Source: Bacillus suaedaesalsae
Lineage (GTDB): Bacteria; Bacillota; Bacilli; Bacillales; SA4
DNA length: 64,000 nt
Reading direction: 5' to 3'
Assembly: GCF_016890225.1 (NCBI RefSeq)
Contig: NZ_JAFELM010000013.1
Location: 1-64,000 of the forward strand
The position numbers and the translations under genes were made by a program. Under the pieces are notes generated by a model. That model did not search any database and was not told the DNA's origin. It saw only the letters and a program-made list of their open reading frames with translations. Every line of letters starts with the position of its first letter. The stretch's first letter is position 1. This document shows positions 8,571 through 17,064 of the stretch, piece by piece.

Positions 8571-11500
8571 ATGAAAACAAAATGGAATCCTAGCTCCTTT
8601 AAGAATTATCACCTACATGAACATGATGCATGTGGAATTGTGTCTGTTATTGAGAAACAGAAAGTTCCTACAAAAGAAAATATTGAGTTATGTATTTCTG
8701 CATTAGTCAAAATGAATCACCGTGCCGGTTTCACAAATGGAGAAGGTGATGGCGTCGGTATTCATATTGATATACCAAAAGAGCTTTGGAAAGATAAGCT
8801 TTCTAAAAACGGTATAGATGCCGCAGTTGTGCATGACGAGCAATTTATTGTTGGTCATTTTTTTATGGATAAAAAAACTGACCAGCTTAAGGCAAAGGAA
8901 ACAATACAGAAGTTGTTCAAAGATGCGAACCTATCATTATTGTTCCAAGCAGACAATGTTACAAACTCATATGCTCTAGGTCCAATTGCTTCAGCTCAAG
9001 AACCGTCTTTTTGGCAAGTGGCACTACTTCCAAATGAAAAAGTTGATAACTTAGAAAGACTATTATTTGAATTAACAATTAAAATTGAGGAAAACAATTT
9101 TCTTCATGTATCATCGTTAAGCAATCACCATGCTGTTTATAAAGTCATGGGTGCTGGTGATATTTTGCCAAAGTATTATCAAGACTTATCTAGTCCTCTT
9201 GTAGCATCCACTATGACGCTTGGACATAATCGTTATTCCACTAATACGTTATCAAACTTTTTCCGTGTTCAGCCTTTTAGTGTGCTTGGACATAATGGAG
9301 AAATTAATACGATAGCAAAGTTCCGTGATGAAGCAGAAATGATTGGAGTCCCTTTAACGAAGGATGGCAGTGACTCTCAAGATATTAATAGAATGATTGA
9401 AACGTTGCTTGCAAGACATGGGTTCACTCTATTTGAAGCACTAGATATTATCTTCCCTCCTATCATTAATGAGATCAAAGCGTATCCAGAGCATTTACAA
9501 GATTTATATACGTATGTTAGGGAGTCTTGGGGGCACTTTTCACAAGGACCTGCTGGAATTATTTCACGTTATAAAGATGAAGCTGTATTTAGCTTAGATT
9601 CGCTAGGGTTACGTCCATTATGGCAGCTTGAAACAACAGATTCTTACTTGTTCAGCTCTGAGCCTGGTATCGTGCCATCTTCTGAGTATACAAACGATCC
9701 AAAGCCATTAGCTCCTGGAGAAAAGGTCGGATTAAAATATATTGATGATGTGATCAAGCTGTACTCTTATGAGTCTTATCAAGAGGAAGTATATACACGA
9801 ATTCGAGAAAAACTTGATTTCAAGAATTATAGAACTCGTTTAGAAACGCCTAATCTTGAAAAAAATATATCTGTGTCTACTATTTCAACAGTTCACAACA
9901 CTCAATACTCCGCATTCGGCTGGGATCGCGAACATATTCAACTTATCGAACAAATGGCAGACAAAGGTGCAGAGCCAATTCGTTCACTTGGACACGATGC
10001 ACCACTTGCAGCCATTGACACAGGTAGACGTAACTTAGCTGATTTCATTAAAGAGAGTGTCGCAGTTGTGACAAACCCAGCGATTGACCGTGACCGTGAA
10101 ACAGAACACTTTTCTACAAGAACGATGTTAGGTAAGCGTCCTTCTCTCTTCAGTAAAGAAAGGCAGCAGTTGTTTGTGGAGCTGTCATCTCCTATTTTAG
10201 TAGAAGGTAATCACGGTTTTGCACTTAGTGAAAAGGTGCTACAACCTTCTTATGATCAAGTTGTTCATACTTTTCATAAAGAAGGCTTAACCTATTATCT
10301 TGATGTTACGTTTAAAAAAGATGAAACGGTGAAGGATGCTCTAACTAGACTTTCTATCGAGGCTCTTGAAGCTGTTCAGAGTGGAAAGACACTATTAGTG
10401 TTGGAGGATAGCAGCTCTCATCAGCATGAGAAGCTATGGCTCGACCCTCTTCTCGTTGTGTCTACAATTGATCAACATTTAATCGACAATCAAGTAAGAC
10501 GAGATACCTCTATCTTGTTACGATCAGGGGCTATCCGTTCCTTGCATGATCTAATTTTATCGTTCGGATTAGGTGCAGATGCAATTAGCCCATATCTACT
10601 TTTTGCAACAGTTAGTGCAGAAGAGTTAGCACCAATACAGAATTTATTTGAATCATTAAATAAGGGACTTGAAAAGGTGATTTCTACTCTAGGTATTCAT
10701 GAATTGCGTGGTTATGGTAGACTGTTCTCTTCTATCGGCTTAAACGAAGAAGTTGCAACAGCCTTAAGAATAGTGAACTTCCTGGGATCAGAATCCCTGA
10801 GCTTTAATTTTGACTATTTAAAACAGGATGCACTTGAGCGTTTAGAGGATTTTGCTAATGATAGTATACGACCTGGCAAGACGTTTCACATTTTCCCACG
10901 TGTGTGGAAAGCCATTGGAGATGTTGCAAAGACAGGATCTTATGATGAATATCGTAAGAAAATGAATGAACAAGAGGATGCGACTCCAATAACAATTAGG
11001 CATTTAACAAATTTTAAACAATCAGCTAAAACAATCAATCCAGATAAAGTTGATTTATCAGTCGGGGCTCATAGCCTCCCCTTCGTTATAAGTTCAATGT
11101 CATTTGGATCGCAAAACGAGATTGCATTCCGCGCTTATGCTGAAGCTGCTGAACGTTTGAACATGATCAGTTTGAATGGTGAAGGTGGAGAAATTAAGGA
11201 TATGCTCGGGAAGTATCCGAATACACGTGGTCAACAAGTCGCCTCTGGTAGATTTGGTGTAAATGCAGAGCTTCTAAATTCTTCAAATTTATTAGAAATT
11301 AAAATTGGGCAAGGAGCGAAGCCTGGTGAAGGTGGTCACTTACCTGGATCGAAGGTGACGAAGAAAATCGCCGAAGCAAGAAACGCAACAATCGGGTCAG
11401 ACTTAATTTCACCATCTAACAACCATGACATATACTCGATTGAAGATTTAGCACAAATGATTACTGAGCTAAAAACAGCAAACGATCAAGCAAAGGTTTC

Positions 11501-13040
11501 GGTTAAAGTTCCAGTTGTACCTAATATCGGGACAATTGCAGTCGGTATTGCAAAAGCTGGTGCAGATATTATTACGATAAGTGGTTTTGACGGTGGTACA
11601 GGTGCAGCTCGTATTCATGCCTTGCAGCATGTTGGTCTACCTGTCGAGATTGGGGTTAAAGCCGCTCATAATGCGTTACTTGAAGCAGGTATTCGAAATA
11701 ACGTTGAAATTTGGGCAGACGGTGGGATTAAAAGTGCATCCGATGTTGTGAAGATTATGCTGTTAGGTGCAAACCGTATTGGCTTCGGAACACTTTCGAT
11801 GATCGCGATTGGCTGTACGACTTGTCGTGGTTGTCACTTGGATACGTGTCATGTTGGAATCGCGACACAAATCGAATCTGAATCACAAGCAAAGGAACAC
11901 GGTTTACGTCGTTTCGTTCCGAGACAATTAGATTTAGCAGTTCAAGGGTTAACAAATCTGTTTACAGCATTCGGAGCTGAGTTAAAAGAAATTTCCGCTT
12001 CCCTTGGATTCACTAATTTACAGGATATCGTCGGTCGATCTGATTTATTAGAACAGACTAAAGGACAAAATCAACTAAACTTAAATGAGCTATTAAAGGT
12101 ACTTGAGGTTGATCAATTTACTCAGAAGGAAGTTACATTAAGTGCAAGAGAGTCACACCTTGCAGTCGCAGTTGGCGCAGAGTATCTAGACCATAATGTT
12201 AGTGAGTTAACACAATCACGGGAGTTCTCCTCTGTAACGTCCGAGCAGCGTGTGCTTGGTAGTCGTGTATCTTGTCACAGAGTTCGAGGACGTTTAGACG
12301 GGTCATATAAAAAGTTACCTAAAATCTCTCTCCATTATAAGGACGGCTCCATCCCCGGTAATGGACTCGGTGCTTATAATAGCGAAGGAATTGATATTCG
12401 TGTAGAAGGTGGATCTCAAGATGGCATTGGGAAGACATCATTCGGAGGAAATATCTATATCGTTAAAGCAAAAGGGAAAGACGGTAAATACTACAATGGT
12501 TCAGTGGGTAAAGGCTTCGGATATGGCGCTCAAAAGGGGCAATTATTCGTACAAGGAAGTGCGGATGCTCGTGCGGGAATCAGGCTATCTGGAGCAGATA
12601 TGATAATTGGTGGCCGAGTTACAACTCCAGTGCGTGAGAAGGAATACGGGAATGTGGGAGTTCAGGCTAACATTAAAGGGTTTGCCTTTGAGTATATGAC
12701 AAATGGTCGTGGACTTGTCCTCGGTGACCCAGGTCCTTGGATTTGCGCTGGGATGACAGGCGGTGCTGTTTACTTACGCCATGATCCAACTGTTGGCTTA
12801 ACGAAAGAGAAGCTAACAAGTCGCTTAGCAAAAGGAGCAAAAGTAACAATTACCTCTTTATCTAAAAAAGGATTGGAAGATGTAGTTGATCTATTGACTT
12901 CTTATGTTCAAGTGCTTAAGGACCACGAGCAATGGGAAGAAGTGAGCTATATTGAAGGACTTCTGCAACATCCTGAGGAGCACTTCTTACAAGTAGTACC
13001 AGTGAAAGAACAGGCTGATCCTGCTGTTTCGACAGAGTGA
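8571..13040 (+). CDS. gltB: Glutamate synthase large subunit (GltB/GltA type)
   Basis: A 1489-aa protein. It carries an N-terminal class II glutaminase domain whose nucleophile is expected at Cys21 (HEHDACGIVS, after a short propeptide). Then follow the central domain, the FMN-binding synthase domain (ITISGFDGGTGAARIHALQH, IWADGGIKSASDVVKIMLLG), the 3Fe-4S cysteines 1082, 1088 and 1093 (spacing 6 and 5), and the C-terminal beta-helix with GXGXG repeats. It makes two glutamates from glutamine and 2-oxoglutarate. No small subunit gene (gltD) lies beside it, so the electron donor subunit must be encoded elsewhere or ferredoxin is used. Confidence 0.93.
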   Translation: MKTKWNPSSFKNYHLHEHDACGIVSVIEKQKVPTKENIELCISALVKMNHRAGFTNGEGDGVGIHIDIPKELWKDKLSKNGIDAAVVHDEQFIVGHFFMDKKTDQLKAKETIQKLFKDANLSLLFQADNVTNSYALGPIASAQEPSFWQVALLPNEKVDNLERLLFELTIKIEENNFLHVSSLSNHHAVYKVMGAGDILPKYYQDLSSPLVASTMTLGHNRYSTNTLSNFFRVQPFSVLGHNGEINTIAKFRDEAEMIGVPLTKDGSDSQDINRMIETLLARHGFTLFEALDIIFPPIINEIKAYPEHLQDLYTYVRESWGHFSQGPAGIISRYKDEAVFSLDSLGLRPLWQLETTDSYLFSSEPGIVPSSEYTNDPKPLAPGEKVGLKYIDDVIKLYSYESYQEEVYTRIREKLDFKNYRTRLETPNLEKNISVSTISTVHNTQYSAFGWDREHIQLIEQMADKGAEPIRSLGHDAPLAAIDTGRRNLADFIKESVAVVTNPAIDRDRETEHFSTRTMLGKRPSLFSKERQQLFVELSSPILVEGNHGFALSEKVLQPSYDQVVHTFHKEGLTYYLDVTFKKDETVKDALTRLSIEALEAVQSGKTLLVLEDSSSHQHEKLWLDPLLVVSTIDQHLIDNQVRRDTSILLRSGAIRSLHDLILSFGLGADAISPYLLFATVSAEELAPIQNLFESLNKGLEKVISTLGIHELRGYGRLFSSIGLNEEVATALRIVNFLGSESLSFNFDYLKQDALERLEDFANDSIRPGKTFHIFPRVWKAIGDVAKTGSYDEYRKKMNEQEDATPITIRHLTNFKQSAKTINPDKVDLSVGAHSLPFVISSMSFGSQNEIAFRAYAEAAERLNMISLNGEGGEIKDMLGKYPNTRGQQVASGRFGVNAELLNSSNLLEIKIGQGAKPGEGGHLPGSKVTKKIAEARNATIGSDLISPSNNHDIYSIEDLAQMITELKTANDQAKVSVKVPVVPNIGTIAVGIAKAGADIITISGFDGGTGAARIHALQHVGLPVEIGVKAAHNALLEAGIRNNVEIWADGGIKSASDVVKIMLLGANRIGFGTLSMIAIGCTTCRGCHLDTCHVGIATQIESESQAKEHGLRRFVPRQLDLAVQGLTNLFTAFGAELKEISASLGFTNLQDIVGRSDLLEQTKGQNQLNLNELLKVLEVDQFTQKEVTLSARESHLAVAVGAEYLDHNVSELTQSREFSSVTSEQRVLGSRVSCHRVRGRLDGSYKKLPKISLHYKDGSIPGNGLGAYNSEGIDIRVEGGSQDGIGKTSFGGNIYIVKAKGKDGKYYNGSVGKGFGYGAQKGQLFVQGSADARAGIRLSGADMIIGGRVTTPVREKEYGNVGVQANIKGFAFEYMTNGRGLVLGDPGPWICAGMTGGAVYLRHDPTVGLTKEKLTSRLAKGAKVTITSLSKKGLEDVVDLLTSYVQVLKDHEQWEEVSYIEGLLQHPEEHFLQVVPVKEQADPAVSTE

Positions 13041-13052
13041 TTTTTTAAAGTG

Positions 13053-13084
13053 AATCTAGTCTTTGGGCTAGGTTCTCTTTTTTA
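13053..13084 (+). terminator. Probable gltB terminator
   Basis: Stem AATCTAG (13053-13059) with CTAGGTT (13068-13074), containing one G-T pair, followed by CTCTTTTTTA. Confidence 0.6.
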
Positions 13085-13133
13085 TTTAGTCACGCTCATA
13101 GGTAAGTTCTCATAGTGGATTTGGATTTTAGTT

Positions 13134-13303
13134 CGTTGATATATTAAAGAATACGTTGAAACCTATCTTCATTGGCCGGATTGGTTTGCTCTTCGCCGAA
13201 TATTATATTAAACTCGTCGAAATATTTTTATTTTTCGCCGAATAACATTACGTTTTCGTCGAAATTGGATCTCCTGCGCCGAAAAGATTGGACAATCGTT
13301 GAA
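13134..13303. repeat. Degenerate tandem array with 20-21 bp period
   Basis: A motif CG[CT][CT]GAA(A/T) recurs with start positions 13134, 13154, 13174 (as GGCCGGA), 13194, 13215, 13236, 13257, 13277 and 13297. The steps are 20, 20, 20, 21, 21, 21, 20 and 20 bp, with AT-rich filler between units. Nine units fill most of the 459-bp gap between gltB and the next gene. No ORF explains the period. It is not CRISPR: the spacers are about 13 nt and AT-rich, and the repeat is only 7-8 nt. Confidence 0.75.
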
Positions 13304-13499
13304 TAATATCCTCCATCTAGCCTAGAACTTATTAATTTTTCAAGATTTCTCCATCTTAGTATTCTTAATACGCCCTTTTTCAGGTTTTGAATGCAATTGA
13401 GTCTTGCACTTTTTTCGATTGTTGTTAAGATATGGTTTATGAATAAGTCATTATTGATATGATGATAGTAGGGATTTGTAGGAAGGATGTAAAGACAAC

Positions 13500-14585
13500 A
13501 TGAAAATTGGTGCACGTATTTTAAAGACGGGAATAGCAATTGCTCTCTCTTTATATATTGCCACTTTATTAGAACTACCCTCCCCTGCCTTTGCAGGGAT
13601 TGCAGCAGCCTTTGCTGTGCAACCATCAATTTATCGTTCTTACCAGACGTTAATTGAACAAATTCAAGCAAACATGATTGGGGCGGTTTTTGCCTTAGCG
13701 TTTGTGTTTTTATTTTCAAGTAATCCGCTAATCATTGGGTTTACGGTTATGCTTGTTATCGGAATTACTATTAAATTAAAATTCGAGAGCGCGATTCCCC
13801 TTGCTCTTGTTACGGTAATCGCGATTATGGAGACACCTAGTGATGAGTCGATTGAGTTTTCTCTTATTAGATTTGGATCGATCGTACTTGGAGTTTTATC
13901 TGCCTTTCTTGTAAACTTAATCTTCCTTCCACCAAAGTATGAAACGAAGCTTTATTATAAGATTGTGGATACGACGGAAGAAATCATTAAATGGATTCGT
14001 ATAAACACGAGAAATGCAGCAGGACACATTGAATTAAAAGAAGAAATTGAAAAAATGAAAGACAATTTAACGAAGCTTGAGGATCTTTTCTCTTTTTACA
14101 AAGAAGAACATAATCGCTTCAGCAAAAAGAGTCAGCAGTTTGGAAAAACACGAAAGACTGTACTGTTTAGGCAAATGATTCTAACTACAAATCAGGCACA
14201 TGATACATTAAGACGACTTCATCGTGTGGATAATGAAATTGGTTTAATGCCAGAAGACTTTCAAAATCTACTGCGTATGGAGCTAGATACCCTTTCTTCT
14301 GCACATGAACAACTTCTATTGCAATTTGTAGGAAAAATTAAGTCTCATATTCCCATTATGGAAGAGAAAGAGCATATGCAACAGTCGGTGCTTTTACATG
14401 AGTACTTGAAACTATACGAGATTCAAGACGAGCAATTGCAAATACATGTTGCTGAACTATTTCCTCTTGTGTCAATGGTACTCGAATATTACAGTCAGTT
14501 GGCTCATTTAGAAAAGCTGTTAGATAGCTTTCAAACTTATCATTCCGATAATGAAGTTAAAGTGGAAGAAAAAAGTGAAATATAG
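13500..14585 (+). CDS. ygaE: Aromatic acid exporter/FUSC family membrane protein (YgaE-like)
   Basis: A 361-aa protein with an N-terminal membrane domain of five or six helices (about residues 1-145) containing the family segment AFAVQPSIYRSYQTLIEQIQ. A long, mainly helical cytoplasmic C-terminal domain follows. This fits the ArAE_1/FUSC-like family that includes B. subtilis YgaE, which also lies next to gsaB. Known relatives export aromatic carboxylic acids, but the substrate here is unknown. The ribosome site GGAAGG is rather distant (13 nt) from the ATG. Confidence 0.75.
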   Translation: MKIGARILKTGIAIALSLYIATLLELPSPAFAGIAAAFAVQPSIYRSYQTLIEQIQANMIGAVFALAFVFLFSSNPLIIGFTVMLVIGITIKLKFESAIPLALVTVIAIMETPSDESIEFSLIRFGSIVLGVLSAFLVNLIFLPPKYETKLYYKIVDTTEEIIKWIRINTRNAAGHIELKEEIEKMKDNLTKLEDLFSFYKEEHNRFSKKSQQFGKTRKTVLFRQMILTTNQAHDTLRRLHRVDNEIGLMPEDFQNLLRMELDTLSSAHEQLLLQFVGKIKSHIPIMEEKEHMQQSVLLHEYLKLYEIQDEQLQIHVAELFPLVSMVLEYYSQLAHLEKLLDSFQTYHSDNEVKVEEKSEI

Positions 14586-14587
14586 AG

Positions 14588-14624
14588 AAGGCCACAGTTC
14601 AAATGAACTGTGGCCTTATTTTTT
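14588..14624 (+). terminator. Terminator between ygaE-like gene and uppP
   Basis: A perfect 13-bp stem AAGGCCACAGTTC (14588-14600) with its complement (14605-14617) followed by ATTTTTT. The two genes converge; the T-run favours the plus strand. Confidence 0.9.
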
Positions 14625-15447
14625 AAACAATAAATACGAAGAATAAAATAGCCGCTAACACGATACGATAGATTGCGAAGGGTGTTAGTTTAATTTTTTC
14701 AATCAAATCTAGGAAGAACCTAATAGAAATTAACGATACAACGAATGCACTGACGAAACCAACTGCAAGGAATGGAATGGTTTCTAGTGAGAAGTGCTCC
14801 CAGTTATTGAGAAGTGATATTAAGCTTGCCCCTGCCATGATAGGTACTGCCATGATAAACGTGAAATCAGCAGCTGCACGGTGGCTTAGTCCTAATAATA
14901 CGCCTCCAGACATCGTAGAACCAGAACGAGAAAACCCTGGCCATAATGCGATACATTGGAATAGACCAATGATAATGGCTTGCTTGTACGTAATTTGGTC
15001 AACTGTTTCAGCTTTATATTTTTTTGGTCCAAACTTATCAGCCGCAATCATTAACAATGCTCCTACGAATAAACCAAGGATAACTGTATTTGCCGTAAAC
15101 AGATGTTCATCAATAAAATCATCAAACAACAATCCTAGTACCATCGCAGGCAATAAACCTACAATTACTTTCATTAAGCTAAGTTTTTCCTTATGTACGT
15201 TTCCCTCTGTTTTAGTAAACGGAATGAGGCTTAATAATCGTTTCCAAAATACGATTACAACAGCTAATATTGAACCTAGCTGAATGACAACTTTAAATGT
15301 ATTGGCTACTTCCTTACCAACTAACTCTTTAGATTGAAGCCATAAATCATCCACAATAATCATATGTCCCGTTGATGATACAGGCGCGAACTCCGTTAAT
15401 CCTTCAACGAGCCCTAATACAAATGCTACAAATAAAGTCCACAACAT
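14623..15447 (-). CDS. uppP: Undecaprenyl-diphosphatase UppP (BacA family)
   Basis: A 274-aa integral membrane phosphatase that recycles undecaprenyl pyrophosphate to the phosphate carrier used for cell-wall synthesis; extra copies give bacitracin resistance. Both signature regions are present: EGLTEFAPVSSTGHMI near the N-terminus and the phosphatase stretch GFSRSGSTMSGGVLLGL in the middle. About eight membrane helices are visible and the length is typical. The start is behind AAGAGG. It is monocistronic or read with tatA upstream. Confidence 0.95.
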   Translation of the reverse strand: MLWTLFVAFVLGLVEGLTEFAPVSSTGHMIIVDDLWLQSKELVGKEVANTFKVVIQLGSILAVVIVFWKRLLSLIPFTKTEGNVHKEKLSLMKVIVGLLPAMVLGLLFDDFIDEHLFTANTVILGLFVGALLMIAADKFGPKKYKAETVDQITYKQAIIIGLFQCIALWPGFSRSGSTMSGGVLLGLSHRAAADFTFIMAVPIMAGASLISLLNNWEHFSLETIPFLAVGFVSAFVVSLISIRFFLDLIEKIKLTPFAIYRIVLAAILFFVFIV

Positions 15448-15478
15448 GTTTCATAACCTCTTACTTTCTTAAGTTTAA

Positions 15479-15510
15479 AAATAAAAGGGTGCATCATAAC
15501 ACTACACCCT
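15479..15510 (-). terminator. Probable tatA terminator
   Basis: Minus-strand stem AGGGTG/CACCCT (15486-15510, 13-nt loop) followed by TTTATTTTT, just downstream of tatA. Confidence 0.6.
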
Positions 15511-15526
15511 TGCTACTTATATACAA

Positions 15527-15700
15527 TTATTTGTTAGACTTTTTTACGTCTTCCTCGTCTTCAAGGATTCCTTTAGTTGCCTTTTTGAATTCCCTCAGCG
15601 TGTTACCCGCTGCTTTTCCTAGTTCCGGAAGCTTTTTCGGTCCGAATAGTAAAAGTGCCACGAATACGATTAACGCGATTTCACCAAATCCTAAGTTCAT
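15527..15700 (-). CDS. tatA: Twin-arginine translocase subunit TatA
   Basis: A 57-aa protein with one N-terminal membrane helix ([15 protein letters not shown]), the [21 protein letters not shown] hinge and amphipathic helix, and an acidic-basic tail: the complete TatA layout. TatA oligomers form the pore for folded proteins in the Tat pathway. The ATG at 15700 follows GGGTG by 7 nt; an earlier in-frame ATG at 15718 is upstream of the ribosome site. No tatC is nearby, so this is an orphan tatA as in other Bacillus. Confidence 0.93.
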   Translation of the reverse strand: MNLGFGEIALIVFVALLLFGPKKLPELGKAAGNTLREFKKATKGILEDEEDVKKSNK

Positions 15701-15784
15701 TTTATTCACCCTATACATTTTGGAATATGGTTCTTCATACTACTCTCCATTATAACAAGCTAGTCAAAAAATTCCACTCTAAAT

Positions 15785-16654
15785 TTACCTTTTCCTGATG
15801 AGATGGTCAAAATCGTGAATCGCTACTCCATTATATGATGAGTTGTCACGATAATAGTCTTGTAGCTCGGAGATTGATTTCTCTAGTTCTTCATTATTTG
15901 TATCATAAAAAGTTGTATATCCAATATCACTCGGTAGTAAGTCAATGGCAATTCCAATTCGTCCTCCAACCTGTTTCGCATAAGTCATCTCGGTATTCGA
16001 AATATCAGTGATGCTATTTTCACCTTCAACCGTATTTCGATAGGACATGAGATTCACTCCATCGAAAGCGTCGATAAATAGCTCATACAGTGGCTTTTTG
16101 AAGGATTTCGGTTGTGCCTTTATTACTTCCTCGCTGTCTAGCCAAAAAGGAAGATCACAATTGATTGTAAGACCATTCTGTTTTGAGAGATTTATGTATG
16201 TTAAGGAGTTATTGTACCAATTCTCAAGCACCTTCGTTTTATTTACTTCCCACTGTTCTAGTAAATAGGGTTCAATGTCTAGATGCACTGCGTCAAACTT
16301 TTCTTCTTGCCTTACTTTTTCGTTATAGTCAATGACACTTTGAACAAAGTTTACACCTTCTTGTTCATGCTCCTCTAGCCCCCAAACTCTTTCGCCACCT
16401 AAAGCCTCTACTTTTATTTTTTCAGTGTGTGCTAGAGTAATGAACTGTTTGTACATGTTTTGATCTAGATCTTTTGTGTAGAATATGTATACTGTATCCA
16501 TTTGATTTTCTTTCAGTTGGTTTACGATCGCCTCTTGCCGATTCTCTAAGACACGTACATCCCATATCCATGTGCTTCTCGCCATATTTCCCCCTAGTAA
16601 GTTGCATCCTGTAGTTAGAAACAAAGCAAAGATGATTAGAAATTGTTTTTTCAT
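15785..16654 (-). CDS. Lipoprotein with glycosidase-like TIM-barrel features
   Basis: A 289-aa exported lipoprotein: basic start, hydrophobic core and a lipobox ending LTTGC (Cys17), so it is anchored at the outer face of the membrane. The mature part starts STWIWDV and contains VHLDIEPY, like the D-x-E catalytic strand of glycoside hydrolase 18-type barrels, and GVNLMSYR, which resembles the later substrate-binding strand of such enzymes. No named family can be fixed by eye. A cell-wall or polysaccharide-related hydrolase is the best guess. It lies upstream of tatA in the same direction. Confidence 0.7.
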   Translation of the reverse strand: MKKQFLIIFALFLTTGCNLLGGNMARSTWIWDVRVLENRQEAIVNQLKENQMDTVYIFYTKDLDQNMYKQFITLAHTEKIKVEALGGERVWGLEEHEQEGVNFVQSVIDYNEKVRQEEKFDAVHLDIEPYLLEQWEVNKTKVLENWYNNSLTYINLSKQNGLTINCDLPFWLDSEEVIKAQPKSFKKPLYELFIDAFDGVNLMSYRNTVEGENSITDISNTEMTYAKQVGGRIGIAIDLLPSDIGYTTFYDTNNEELEKSISELQDYYRDNSSYNGVAIHDFDHLIRKR

Positions 16655-16761
16655 TGTATTTTTTCCTTTTTCACCTAGTATTTGTTGTTGTTTCGCTTAG
16701 TATTCGGCATATTTTCAGAATATTACGCTACTATGGAATAAACTGGATATGAAGGTAAACA

Positions 16762-16926
16762 ATGAGCGAACAATATTTACAAATTAGAGGTTCTCCTCAG
16801 GCTTTTGATGAATTGCTAATGAAGTACATCCCTCATGCGACATTAGAGGTTTTACACAATTGCGGACATTGGACAGTCGTGGAATAGCCGGAAGAAGTGA
16901 GCGCAGCAATTCGAAATTTTGTCTAG
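16762..16926 (+). pseudogene. Remnant of an alpha/beta hydrolase (C-terminal end)
   Basis: In one frame from ATG 16762 the translation runs about 41 codons to a TAG at 16885, then continues in the same frame for 12 more codons to TAG at 16924. The peptide includes PHATLEVLHNCGHWTVVE, stop, PEEVSAAIRNFV. The NCGHW stretch with its catalytic histidine and the E-P-E-x-V-x-x-x-I-x-x-F tail are the standard C-terminus of alpha/beta hydrolases. The N-terminal ~200 residues, with the nucleophile, are absent. A glutamine or similar codon has become the internal stop. A real terminator still follows. Confidence 0.7.
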
Positions 16927-16935
16927 AATAATAGA

Positions 16936-16988
16936 AAGACTTGGCTAGCATCATCTCCTTGGACGGAGGTGATAGCTTAGTCTTTTTT
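16936..16988 (+). terminator. Terminator behind the hydrolase remnant
   Basis: A long stem: AGACT/AGTCT, GCTA/TAGC and ATCATCTCC/GGAGGTGAT (about 16938-16983) with loop TTGGAC, followed by TTTTTT. It is preserved although the gene it served is dead. Confidence 0.8.
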
Positions 16989-17025
16989 ATGCGTTCGGAA
17001 CTTTGGATATAATTCTGATTCGCTA

Positions 17026-17056
17026 AGAAAAGACCTATTCGTGTAGAATGGGTCTT
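17026..17056 (-). terminator. Terminator of the app peptide-transport operon
   Basis: Stem AAGACCTATTC (17030-17040) and GAATGGGTCTT (17046-17056) with one G-T pair; the minus strand continues TTTTCTTAG. It lies just after the appC stop. Confidence 0.75.
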
Positions 17057-17064
17057 TGTTTCTT

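Noticed and set aside
8323..8580. 85-codon minus-strand ORF covering the gltB leader
   Set aside because: No family resemblance, no ribosome site, covers the cre site and the leader of gltB.
13134..13303. CRISPR array
   Set aside because: The repeats are 7-8 nt with ~13-nt AT-rich spacers and no cas genes; a real array needs longer identical repeats and ~30-nt spacers.
13228..13719. 163-codon minus-strand ORF across the gap and the ygaE-like gene
   Set aside because: It overlaps the well-supported plus-strand gene by 220 bp, has low-complexity basic composition and no ribosome site; the part in the gap is the 20-bp array read as protein.
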